Part shown: piece after piece, positions 42,500 to 52,653 of the stretch
How positions within the stretch are numbered: position 1 is the stretch's first letter
Layout of the letters: every line of letters begins with the position of its first letter
Assembly: GCA_022559985.1 (NCBI GenBank)
Contig: JAFJTR010000033.1
Coordinates: 3,247 to 67,246 of the forward strand
Source: Parastagonospora avenae f. sp. tritici 18332-5
Taxonomy: Eukaryota; Ascomycota; Dothideomycetes; Pleosporales; Phaeosphaeriaceae
DNA length: 64,000 bases
Direction of reading: 5' to 3'
Notes under the pieces: model-generated
The model's database searches: none
Told to the model about the DNA's origin: nothing
What the model saw: the letters and a program-made list of their open reading frames with translations, nothing else
Translations under genes and position numbers: made by a program

Positions 42500-44422
42500 A
42501 TGAGTTAATCACAAGCTGGAAGTCAATAGATCCTTCACAACTTCCTCGGTGAACTACACCGTAGCATGTCCAGGTGACTGGAGGCTTTGAGAGTAAGTAC
42601 ACAAGTCTCCGTTCGTGCAGCATGCCCCTGGCTGGTATACCAACCATCATGCCTGGCATCGCAGATCGTACTGCATCAGGCTCTGCAAATTCCGATAGTC
42701 CCAATATAAAAGCTTTTGTACACCTTGACCAATGAGGACTGTGCCGAGCGTAGTGCTAGCCAGGAGACGTGGCCGAAGTAAGGTGGACCAAGCAAAGACG
42801 GTGCGTAGCCGCCTTAGGGCCAAGGGCGCCTGGGTCTCAAGGTCGTAGAAGGTCACGAGGTACTGTCTACGAGTCGCAAAATAGTGGGCGGAGCATGTGG
42901 ACGAATCATGGCGTTTTCATCTTAAATGCTAGGGTATCGGATCAATGCATCCGGGCTATCTTTTGTTAGTGACTTTATCCACCACCCTTCACCAGCTGTG
43001 TTGTTCTCGACTCTGAGTTTTATCAACATCCTGCAGTACGGAAGCCCCAGCGATAAGGATAGCAAACGTCACATCGCGCAGTGACGACACGACTATCTGC
43101 TCAATACGATCCTGCCAGAAGGCATCGTATATCGTACGGCATTTGTGGGCTTGGTACATCTCTGTACCACCCGGGTTCCCGGTCAGACTGCACGGAGATC
43201 AGCCGAAATGCGTTGGTTATGCACATCCATGCTGACGGAGTCATTTCCTAACAGGGACAATCCGGGGATAAAACGCGGGGTAGCAAACCATCCCCAGATT
43301 CACCACAAATCAGTGTGAGAAAGTAGCCTCTCATCTATGGTGTTGCTGCATCCAGCCTCGGCAGTGAGCTCAGGTACCGCTCAGGCTTTGTCGCATGTGC
43401 GCGGACGAAACCACAAGTCGCGCTGCTACGAATCCTCGGTGATCCTCGTTCCAGTAGGCCTTTCAAGTGACAAATGAGAGCACTTGAATCCAGCGCCTTC
43501 CTACTAGAAAGACGTGCGAACCAATCTCGCCATGCTAATCAGTTATGTTGCGCGACATCAGCCCACGCGTAGCCGTGACTTTGCCAGTGAAGACTGTGCA
43601 ACAACCAGGGACACAGTGGCGCTATTGTGTCTATCACGAGAAACGGTATGGCATCCCCACAGTGCTCACCCTCGTATGACTAGTTGGTATCTATGAGGTC
43701 GCATGAACATGATTGACTCTGCGAATGAATGGACTACGCGCGGTGGGCGCGCTCCGTCCCAAAGGAGGCCTAACGGATAGTATAACGGTTCCGGACGTAG
43801 AATGGCTATGATGACATTGGTAGCCAAGCCGATGAACCATTGGTGGATTCGTTCTAGAATGTATTGGGCTCGGACCTGGCTGGATTCGATACCAGGCAAA
43901 GTAGTACGGCCGTTGTTGAAGGGGCTTCCGGTGACCGAACGAGTCAGAACAACTACACTAGATTATGTAAGTTAATCATCGAAGTTCACACCTTCCCTTC
44001 TTGATGGATTTTTCCACGGGCGAGAGAAAGGAATTACAGCTGACCTACTACTATATGGGAGCCAAAACGACTAAGGCAGCATGCCGCCGAAATTAATTTT
44101 GACGATATCAGGGCAAGCTGTTGGGGCGTGCTAGAAGTTTCTTCTATGGGCGCCTTTTCTTTCTAGCTGTATAGAGGAGGTTTTGTGTCCGAAGATTCGT
44201 ACCACGATAGATACATAGTCGCATGAACGCGACTTCAGTGCAGATGAATTGATGACGAAGCCAAAGACAAAGATTGGGTATTCGTAACTGGCAACGATTG
44301 GCGTCGTATGAAGCACCACGTATTCAAGTACGATGACCCAGAAAGGATACGCAAAGAGAGACAAGAACTGTAGAACAGGATTGAGTATCGGATGTGAAAA
44401 TCAACAAGCCACACATCCCACG
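42500..44422. other. Intergenic, no gene seen
   Basis: Nearly 2 kb between two minus-strand genes. A minus-strand frame at 43899-43666 (YILERIHQWFIGLATNVIIA) has coding-like composition but stands alone. No repeat or tRNA. Confidence 0.5.
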
Positions 44423-45823
44423 TCACCAAAGCCAACGCGATTTCTGCTCCCATTTCTTTAACTTGTTATCCTTCCTGCCTTTCGCTAATTCGATCAAAGC
44501 TGCGTCAGGATAGTACTCGGGCGTACTATCCATTTCAACATCACTTTTGACCTCATATTCGAACTGCTTCCCGCCGATCTCAATGCCAATCTTGACTTTG
44601 ATCATATATGTCCGAGCGATTGCGAAGCTCTTGAAGCTTGGGGGTGTGGAGCCCGGTATGCGTGCCTTGAACCAAGTGTCGCAGCTATTCGCTTGTTGTA
44701 AAGCTTCCCCTTTCTCGCTCGGTGTCTCTTGGAGATTCAGCGTCGCAGATGGTGGTATGCTATTGAGATGTGTCTTCTCTTTGCTTGACGATACAAATTC
44801 TCGACTAGAGAAAGGTGTGTCGGGAGGTGGCATGGTTTCGTATCTATCTTTCCAATAGTATCCTCTGTAAGAGTCCGAGGCTTTTTTGTCCAAGGGCGCA
44901 CGGACAACAGTAAGCTCCTGCAGGTCCAGCTTCAGGATAGTGAACTGTATGGTAGGAAGGTGTGATGCGCTCTCCGTTGTGGAAAGGACATTGAAGAAGA
45001 CCCGTAAACATAACTCTGAGCCTGACGCGAGGGTTTTCGGTATTTCGAGCGATACTTCGAAGTCTAGTTTCGGTGTGCTGGATGACAGGCGGTCACGTAC
45101 GTGTTGGCAAAATCCGATGGACGATGAAGCTTGGCCCATCAGGGCTGAGGATCGCATGCTGAAAGGCTTCGAGTGTCTTATGGCAATGGGCGGATCTTGT
45201 GATACATTTGCGCGAGAATTTTGGTGAACGAACAGCACCGGTGCTGTGACCTCCAGATCGTGAATGTTCTGACCTTTTGCGACTCCAATACCTGGGCACT
45301 TCAGCCTCGCACGCACGCCGTACTCAATTTTCGCATAGTTCGCATCTTCGCCCGCAACGACAGTCCTTCTGCTTATATGCAAGAAACTAGGAGGGAGCAT
45401 ATGATGGTCAACAGTCCATCGCGTGTCATGGTCGTTCTTGTACTGGCCTGAGCGACTGTTGCTTCCGCTTGCAGGGAATCGAAATTGAAATGGGTATGTA
45501 TAGGTCTTCCCAGATGCAAGCAATGGGGCAGCCGTGTGTGGATTTGGTAAGACATTCGACGTGATCTCGAACAAAGGTCCATTGTCGCGCCAATGCCAAT
45601 GGTGCGCGACGTTGTTGATCACTGTAGCCGTACGATACCATACAAGTGATTTCCCAAATAGCGACACCTCAATTGCGTCTGGTGCAAGGGGAACGTTCGG
45701 CGCCAAGGTAATGTTGCCATTCACAATATCGGCGGGTCTATACACTTTGTCTGGTGGAGTTGAAAGGTCGATGAGGATATTAGGTAGTGGCCGCTGTGGA
45801 ATTTTCGACGAGCAGTGGCCCAT
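44423..45823 (-). CDS. Arrestin-like protein with acylation-type N-terminus
   Basis: About 466 residues from the ATG at 45823 (an earlier in-frame ATG at 45871 adds 16 residues). The N-terminal arrestin fold is recognisable: LIDLSTPPDKVYRPADIVNG, LTYPF-type strand YTYPFQFRFPA, VDHHMLPPSF and IEYGVRARLKCPG. A second arrestin-like half contains FEVSLEIPKTLASGSELCLR. The C-terminal part has IGIEIGGKQFEYEVKSDVEM. Starting at 45823 gives MGHCSSK with a GCCATGG context. Gly2, Cys4 and Ser6 fit N-myristoylation plus palmitoylation, which would tether it to membranes. Fungal alpha-arrestins are adaptors that recruit Rsp5-type ubiquitin ligase to transporters. I see no PPxY motif, so the adaptor role is uncertain. 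Confidence 0.75.
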   Translation of the reverse strand: MGHCSSKIPQRPLPNILIDLSTPPDKVYRPADIVNGNITLAPNVPLAPDAIEVSLFGKSLVWYRTATVINNVAHHWHWRDNGPLFEITSNVLPNPHTAAPLLASGKTYTYPFQFRFPASGSNSRSGQYKNDHDTRWTVDHHMLPPSFLHISRRTVVAGEDANYAKIEYGVRARLKCPGIGVAKGQNIHDLEVTAPVLFVHQNSRANVSQDPPIAIRHSKPFSMRSSALMGQASSSIGFCQHVRDRLSSSTPKLDFEVSLEIPKTLASGSELCLRVFFNVLSTTESASHLPTIQFTILKLDLQELTVVRAPLDKKASDSYRGYYWKDRYETMPPPDTPFSSREFVSSSKEKTHLNSIPPSATLNLQETPSEKGEALQQANSCDTWFKARIPGSTPPSFKSFAIARTYMIKVKIGIEIGGKQFEYEVKSDVEMDSTPEYYPDAALIELAKGRKDNKLKKWEQKSRWLW

Positions 45824-46165
45824 GGCGTAGGTAATTGGTATGATAAGAACGCTAGAGTTTGTCGCAGGCAATGTCTGGGTCGGCGCGTTGACAGATTGTT
45901 ATTCAAGCAGCTAGCAGCTGGCGACAGAAATAGCGTCCCTGCCTAACATCAGAATTAGAAGGCGAAGTGCAGCCAAAGGGACACGAGGTGAAGGTACAAG
46001 GGATCAAGACTTGATTATACTGCACGATTTCACACGCGGCCCAAGAGCTTTGCAACCCAAAATCACCGTGGTGAGTAAGACGAATGACCATACGCCAGGG
46101 CAAGGACTGTCTTGATGTACGACCGGGACACACCTGCGATTGCAAATTTTCGTGGTCATATCTGT

Positions 46166-46588
46166 TCAGTCGGTGAAGACATTGTCCAGCCCAGCACGCT
46201 TATGTGCCTTCGCCAATTCTGCCGTATACCCTTCGTCCGACTTCTTCAGCTCCTGCAGGGCGGCCTTGATAACCTTCTGACGCCTATCCAAGTTTTGGTC
46301 CCTTACCTGCCTCCACTCTTCCACGAACCTATCCCTCATGTCTTCAGATATCAGTACCTCGGCTCGAGCCAGTGCCACTGTCTCATCGTAAATCCTTGGA
46401 TATTCTCCTATTTTTCGCTCAAGTCTGTTGGCCAGAAACCAAACCGCAGCGATATCCGGGTCGGACTTCAGTTTCATGAATTCGGCGATGCGCTCTTCGG
46501 CGAGGGCTCGTGTGGAGGCAAGGCTCTCATAGAGAGATTTGACGATGTCATCTTGGGCTTCGCGGATTTCTGCTGCAGTAAGAGTCAT
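46166..46588 (-). CDS. Small helical hypothetical protein
   Basis: A 140-residue single exon, nearly all predicted helix and highly charged: MTLTAAEIREAQDDIVKSLY, RLERKIGEYPRIYDE, EEWRQVRDQNLDRRQKVIKA. No Cys, no signal peptide, no membrane segment. Family unknown. An upstream leader of about 260 bases separates it from the arrestin gene. Confidence 0.55.
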   Translation of the reverse strand: MTLTAAEIREAQDDIVKSLYESLASTRALAEERIAEFMKLKSDPDIAAVWFLANRLERKIGEYPRIYDETVALARAEVLISEDMRDRFVEEWRQVRDQNLDRRQKVIKAALQELKKSDEGYTAELAKAHKRAGLDNVFTD

Positions 46589-47207
46589 GCGTACTGGTAG
46601 TTTAGAAAAGTGTGTGCGAAAAGAACTTTGGCCTGTCTAATCATGTCGCTGAAGACGTCTGTATATATTCCCACACCCTCAATTCTGGTGATAGAAGGCA
46701 GCAAGCTTTCTGGTGCACATGCCTCCCGTGGAGTCATGAAGCTGCCACTGTGTGATCTCAGTGAGCGTTTGTCGCATTGCAGATGATGGGGCATATTTCC
46801 AGAGATCTAGACAAAGGATATGGATGTCTCATGTCGCATCGAGTGTGGTGTAGGCAATACGTTGGGGGAGCGCACGAAGGAGACACTCGGAGATGACAAC
46901 ATCAATCGACTGTTCCGCCGAACATTTGCCGCAGCTAGCCAGTTTCGGCCTAATTAAGCTGCGATGCACATGTGGATGGATGGATCGCAACAACGTCTCG
47001 TCTATGCTCACTTCACACGCGAGCATCTATTGAAGACAGTCATATCTCAATTTTCTGATTCAATCTGAGTTGCAGGATCAGTTCTAGCACGTCGGCGCCC
47101 TTTTGTGCGTACTCCATTACGCTCTGCATACATGCTTGCAGCACACCTGGGCAGCAACGTTTGTTCTTAGCTGTGGCGTGACAACCATCAGCTGGCTGGT
47201 AGACGCA
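46589..47207. other. Intergenic, no gene seen
   Basis: Divergent promoter region between the small minus-strand gene and the P450-like gene. Only short frames. Confidence 0.55.
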
Positions 47208-48958
47208 ATGGCATTTCTCAATATCGGAATGATGCTGTCTGTCTTCGGATGTTCTATCCTAATTCCTGTCATAACATACTACGTTACGTCAGCAATTTTT
47301 CGGCGAAGATTACAGAGCAAGGCTTCTGGCAAGATACCCCCAACTATACCATACCAGGTGCCCGTCGTCTTCCATGCATTCGGCCTGGCTTCTGTGGGGC
47401 CGCAGAAATATTTCGCACAGCTCATGTATTTGACAACTATCCACCAGCATGCGTGCGCTAAGGGAGAATAGACAAGACTATGGCGAATTCGGTCCATTCT
47501 TCGTCAATGCCGGACCACAACCATTCCTCGTTGTGCGAGATCCAAAGCAAATCGGCAAGGTTTGCAATATATCCCGCCAGATGACACCGGCCGCTTTTCG
47601 TCTCGAGTTATTCGACAAGGTGTACGGTCTACCAGCAGCTGCTCTGAACCTCTATGCGGGCAAAGCCGGGTCTGAAGCAGATCTCAAAGACCTTCAGTAC
47701 GCACATGTCGCTCTAATCGAAAAGCATCTTGCCGGCTCGATGCTATCAAACAATGCTGAGATCTATATCTCTATTCTATCAGACAACCTTCACAACAAGA
47801 TGTTTCAAGTGGGCACTTGGACACAGATTGAAGATACTTGGGCTTTCTTCCGTCAAGTTGTCACGCGCTGTATCTTGACCTCTATCTTCGGCTCCGATCT
47901 CTTCAAGCAGTACCCAGGTGTCATGAAGGACTACTCGGAGTTTTCTGACACAATCGAAGGCTTCGTACCAGGGTTGCCACGTTACTGGGTCCCGGGAGCG
48001 GCAACGCAGGTCCGCGGTCGCTTACTGATTGGCATCGAAAAGTGGCTGAGAGCAAATCTTGGTGGCTCGGATTCAGCAAGAATCGCTGACGAAGATCCGA
48101 CGTGGGATGCAAATAAGGGTTCGAAGTTCATACAGGAGAGAGATCACGTCCTCAGCAACATCGACATCTTGGATATGAAAACGCGCGCAGTAGAAGCTTT
48201 GAGCATCATGCATGAGTAAGTTTATTACATGATGTTTGCGCAAGGGCACTGAGGCTGACCGTTATTCTAGTTCACTATCGGCCATGGTTCCATGCATAAT
48301 CTGGTCGCTCTTAGAGGTTGCGAGGGCGCCAGAGTTTGCCGATGAGTTTGCGGCCGGCCTACTCCACTACAGCCCCTCCCACGGTGCGACATATAACATC
48401 CAAGATCTTGTGAGAATGCCATTGATGGAGTCACTGCTTGCCGAGACTACGCGTTTACGTACAGCAGCAATCGAAGTTCTCCGCATTCAAAAGACATTGG
48501 CACTCGACGAGCACTGGACTATACCTGCTGACACCCACATTATCGCAGTGTCGCATAACATGGCGCTCAACACGAAAGCATGGGGAAATGCGCGAGCGCG
48601 AACGGTAGAAAGGCCGCTTACCAGTTTCTGGCCAAAACGATTTCTAGTCGGAGAACATTCGACTTCTAAGCCAGGAACGAAAGGACGTAGTGCTGGCGAA
48701 AATACGTTTAGCATAGCAGGCTTGGAGCCACTGAACATGACCCTGAGTGGCGGCCAACCTCCGATTCTTGGTCGCGATTATGTGAGGACGATACACGCAA
48801 TGACTATCGCGGTGCTGTTCAACGAGTTCGAAATCCAGCTCTGCGACGATGAGCTATTCGATGCGGTGCTGCCTCCAGCACAAGAGGCTGCGTTCGGTGT
48901 GCTCCGACCGCTGGAAAAGGTTGCCATACGCATAAAAAAGCGCGCTGCCAGCAAGTGA
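47208..48958 (+). CDS. Cytochrome P450-like protein lacking the heme-ligand cysteine
   Basis: Exon 1 from 47208 encodes a membrane anchor (MMLSVFGCSILIPVITYYVT) and the proline hinge (KIPPTIPYQVPVVFHAFGL). The next block (RENRQDYGEFGPFFV) is offset by 22 bases (47426-47447), which begins GT and ends AG but is extremely short for an intron. A normal 55-base intron (48216-48270) precedes the last exon. The ExxR motif is ETTRLR and the PERF region is SFWPKRFLVG. The heme loop, normally FGGGxxxCPGR, reads LSGGQPPILGRDYV, with Ile where the thiolate Cys belongs. General layout resembles the sterol-7-alpha/prostacyclin-type fungal P450s. Either a non-heme pseudoenzyme or a decaying gene. Confidence 0.7.
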
Positions 48959-49673
48959 AGCGCCGAGAACGTGTGACTGTTGGTCGTGTACATAACATGA
49001 AAATGAGCTCTCTCGCGCACAACTTGTTCAAATCAATGTACAACATATACTCCCACCCTCTGGCAAACTTTCCAGGCCAATAGTGTGCTGCCTCCAACCC
49101 CCCATTTACTTACACCAGGCACTTCAGTACAAGAAAACGAATCGTTCCCACAAGGTGTCATCACAGACAGCCGCATGTGCCGAAGCCTAGGCTCTGAAGA
49201 GTCACCTGAAAATTTGACCTAACCGGAATACCACGGAAGAAATTCGAGAAACCAGCTCTGCCGGTTCGTCTCGAACCGTACATACCTTTATCTTACGGTT
49301 CTTTCATACTTGAGTCCAGTGATTCTTCCTCAGATCTCAGCGCGATGCGCCAAGTGTCCAATGAAAAAAAGATAATGTGACCCTTGAGCGAGGCAGGACA
49401 GGCTGGCACCCATCCAAGCTTCAAACGACAGGTCGGACATCAAACAGCGCCCAACGAGCAGCTGCGCGTCCCTCGATGCAGGTCGACCGAGGCGAACCAA
49501 GGCGGACAAGCACGGTAGGAGGCGGATAAGCACTATTCCCAGACACCCTACACACTCTTCCACTTCCCAGCGGACCGAAGCGCGTAATCTGGATGAAGAG
49601 TCCTCTCATGCTAGAAACTAGTGCATGACGAGAGCGTAGGGTGCGGGCTCGCGCACAGTCTTGTATCGATCCG
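48959..49673. other. Intergenic, no gene seen
   Basis: Convergent 3' ends. Only short frames. Confidence 0.5.
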
Positions 49674-50192
49674 CTATGGTGGGCGGACGGATATTGGCGT
49701 GACAAGATCTGAGGAGTGTTGGATAGTGTTGCTATCTAGCGCAAGTGTCAACTTATACGCCTGGCCTTCGATGCGGGTGGAAAGAACAAGGCAGCTGACT
49801 TTCAAGTCTGCCATAATCACGCGTTTGCGCTTCTTCTGCTCTGGCTCGCCAGCGTATTCGTCCGTTCCTAAGAAGAAGGTTCTAGGCACATGTGCCGCCT
49901 GAGCTGCCAGTGACTGTTTGAGCTTTTGGCCCACATCGATCAACTCCGCACGAAACCGGACCAGTTCCTGTGTGTCGAGTTTAGAGTGTGATGCGGTTTT
50001 AATGACTTGTTCTACGTCACGTCGACTGATGTAGACTCCTGTTCTATGCAGTCGAAAGAGGTTGGATGCGTTTGGTTCAAGCACGACAGATATCGTTTTT
50101 ATTGCATAAACTTGTATATATTGCCTAATTTCGAAGCCCTGCTGGACGTTGACTAGTTCACGATATGCAAGCCTGGACACATTCGAGTGCAT
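49674..50192 (-). CDS. Hypothetical protein with C-terminal basic motif
   Basis: A 172-residue frame. Middle part helical (ELVRFRAELIDVGQKLKQSL), then a Gly/Glu linker and a nuclear-localisation-like PEQKKRKRVI. Strand-like C-terminus (SCLVLSTRIEGQAYKLTLAL). Family unknown. Moderately supported by composition only. Confidence 0.4.
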   Translation of the reverse strand: MHSNVSRLAYRELVNVQQGFEIRQYIQVYAIKTISVVLEPNASNLFRLHRTGVYISRRDVEQVIKTASHSKLDTQELVRFRAELIDVGQKLKQSLAAQAAHVPRTFFLGTDEYAGEPEQKKRKRVIMADLKVSCLVLSTRIEGQAYKLTLALDSNTIQHSSDLVTPISVRPP

Positions 50193-50337
50193 ATTACAAC
50201 GTAGAACGGTATCAATGAGGCTTCGGAGTCAAACAGTATTCGCTATGGTACTGCCATGCTGTTAGAGAAAAGAGCCGTAGAACAACATGGTCGATACAAC
50301 ATTATGACTACATATCCACGCTTCAAGCCTTCGTGCC

Positions 50338-51199
50338 TCATTTGCCTCTACCTCCCTCCCTACCTCCGCACTTCCCACCCCTCTTCAACCCAGTTTCGAC
50401 CGACATCCTCAGTGCCTGCTTCCCAGCGCGCTTTGGAACCGCCACGATCTTGTCATCCTCAGTCTCCTGGTCGCTCTCATCGACCGATTCCTCGCGCTTG
50501 CGCTTGCCTTTGCCCGACTTGGTGCTAGACCGTAAGTTCCGCTGCTCCAGTACTGGCTCTTCGGCTCCACTATCGCTCAGATTGATCTCAGGCGCTTTGC
50601 TCCTCGTCACTGCTCCTCGTCGTACCTTTGGAACATGCGCCTCTCGCAGGTCGTGGTCGAGCTTATCCTCCTCCTCTGACACCGCCTCCTCATCCTTCTT
50701 TTTCTTTCCCACGCTTTTCTTACCCATCTTAGTGCGCTTCCTATCCTTCTGCGCCGCCTTAATAGGTTTATGCGAATCATTGGCGTTTTCGAGCACAGGG
50801 TCAGTGTCCAGGCGCTCGAAATCTCCGTTGGGTTCTGGTCGCTGAAGCGTCTTTTCCATGTCCACTTCGACCGCCTCGAGGAGCAGCCTCAAAACCTCAG
50901 ATCGCGAATCTGCTGTCACTGGCTCCAAGGCGTATTCGGGTTCCGGCTCTGTACACACTATGGCAGCTCGATAGCCGATAAATTCGCTCGCCTTTTTGCC
51001 TGTGCTGTCTTTGCTGGCTATGCGGCGGGCAAGGTATATGCCTGCAACACGTTCATCTTGGTAACAGGTTTTGATGAGTTCTGCGGGATTGTTAGCTGGT
51101 GCGAAGATAGGCTTGGTGCAAGGATGATGACCGACCTTTGATGAGATTGTAGGTGCGAGAGTCCGTCTCGCTCACTTCGACGTGTTGTTTGAGAGCCAT
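50338..51199 (-). CDS. Lys/Glu-rich nuclear protein (two exons)
   Basis: Exon 1 (51199-51136) starts MALKQHVEVSETDSRTYNLI. A 55-base intron (51081-51135; GTCGGT donor, GCTAAC branch, CGCAG acceptor) joins exon 2 (51080-50338), giving 268 residues. An N-terminal globular part (ELIKTCYQDERVAGIYLARR) precedes a long disordered tail with several basic clusters (KKSVGKKKKDEE, KSGKGKRKREES) and acidic stretches, ending GGREGGRGK. The basic clusters suggest a nuclear or nucleolar protein. No enzymatic motif. The donor GTCGGT is unusual, but the branch, acceptor and frame are convincing. Confidence 0.7.
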
Positions 51200-51980
51200 G
51201 ATCGGGGAATTCTGCGATGCAGCAGACGAGTTGCAGGCTTTTGTCCATAGTTTATACACACAGCGCATTGTTCTTCCAGATACAAACAGATTGCTCGCTG
51301 GACAAGAGCAAGTGTTTGCCCTCTCTTGTTGCGGTATTATGCGAGCTTGAGTAGTTTCAATGGCTTGATGGCACATCTATGTGTGCCAAAAAAAAAGCTG
51401 AGCTTCGACAGCCATATCTAGATATGCCATCAATCAATTGAAAATCTACCTTCTATGTCGAAATGTTCTGCGCTTTCACCTCCAGCATCAAACCAGGCAC
51501 TGCTCATTCACTCAACTCAACTTCTGTCCCATCTCAGATCCACCTCCCGCCACCCTCCTTCCAATCATAGATCCAAATCATTTCCCTCTCAGTTATAACC
51601 CATCTGAATCACAATCTCCCCAAGAAGCCTTGGAAAATTCTGCCGGCCGCTGTGCAAAGCTCAATGTAACTACTAGTCGTGATAATCGTGTAGGCGAAAG
51701 CATTTCCGATTCGACTCGCGAGATAAATGTATATCTAAGGTTCGCGATGTTTTCTTTTGCGCGCGGGGGTTCGAGTCGAGTTGTGGGCGTAGCATGTGGT
51801 GCTCTTTTGTGTGTGTGGTCATGGGGAGAGTGGAGGTGAGTCAGTGCTTGCGATGAGCAACGTGACTGTTGGATTGCTTGTTAGCAAATGGACTTCTCAC
51901 TTTTACTGGGTATAAATACCTCTCCTCTCGCGGCACAAGTCCATCCCCACCACCAACCACCATCTAAACCCTCATCCACA
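51200..51980. other. Divergent promoter region, no gene seen
   Basis: Lies between the Lys-rich gene and the next plus-strand gene. An open frame at 51438-51839 has no coding character. A TATA-like GTATAAATA sits at about 51910, 70 bases before the next ATG. Confidence 0.5.
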
Positions 51981-52479
51981 ATGTCCGACACAACCACGGC
52001 CGATTCTCAACCACCAACCCAACCTCCCCCCTCCCTGCCCGTCCTCCGCTCCAACAACAACACGTACAACTATCTCAGACGTAAGCCCTGCCTCTCCGCC
52101 TCCCTCTTCCTCTCTCTCTTTCCCATCTCTTCCGCCAACCCACTGACTCCCCGCAGGCCTCGCCAAAACCCTGTTCTCCACCTTCGAAATCACCATCGGC
52201 GGGCGTCCAAACGGGACATTTAGCGCAGCGCTGATAACGACCAACAGCGCCGAGGAGTTGGAGTTCCTGATTGACCCGCAGGAGGGCGCGACGAGGGGGG
52301 ATGCGATGATGGGCGTGGTGAGCGCGTTGGAAGCGAGGGGGATGAAGAAGATCAGTCGGGTGGAGATGCTAGTTCAGCAGAGGAAGGTAAAGGAGAGGGA
52401 GAAGAGGGTGAGAGCGGTGATAGCGAGAGGAGTGAAAAGGGAAGAAGCTGGGGTGGAGATTGAGAAGGAGAAGGATTGA
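51981..52479 (+). CDS. Small conserved-looking hypothetical protein (two exons)
   Basis: Exon 1 (51981-52080) and exon 2 (52157-52479) are joined by a 76-base, pyrimidine-rich intron, giving about 140 residues. Pro-rich N-terminus (QPPTQPPPSLPVL), a compact beta-rich middle (LFSTFEITIGGRPNGTFSAA, ELEFLIDPQEG) and a long charged helix at the C-terminus (QQRKVKEREKRVRAVIARGV). No family recognised. Confidence 0.6.
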
Positions 52480-52653
52480 TGTCAAGGGTGAGAAGTGGTT
52501 CTCCGTTTTGTATTCAACACAAGTATTGGTATTGCAGCCGTCTTTGAACGGCGCAGTGCTTATATGCAAGACGAAAGTACTGGAAAAACAACGCCAGTCC
52601 TTTATGCAAGATAGTTACACATACATATAGCAACACATTCATTACCGCCCTCA

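Noticed and set aside
43720..43830. tRNA-like segment
   Set aside because: A GGTTCC-containing stretch was checked, but no cloverleaf pairing or proper A and B boxes were found.
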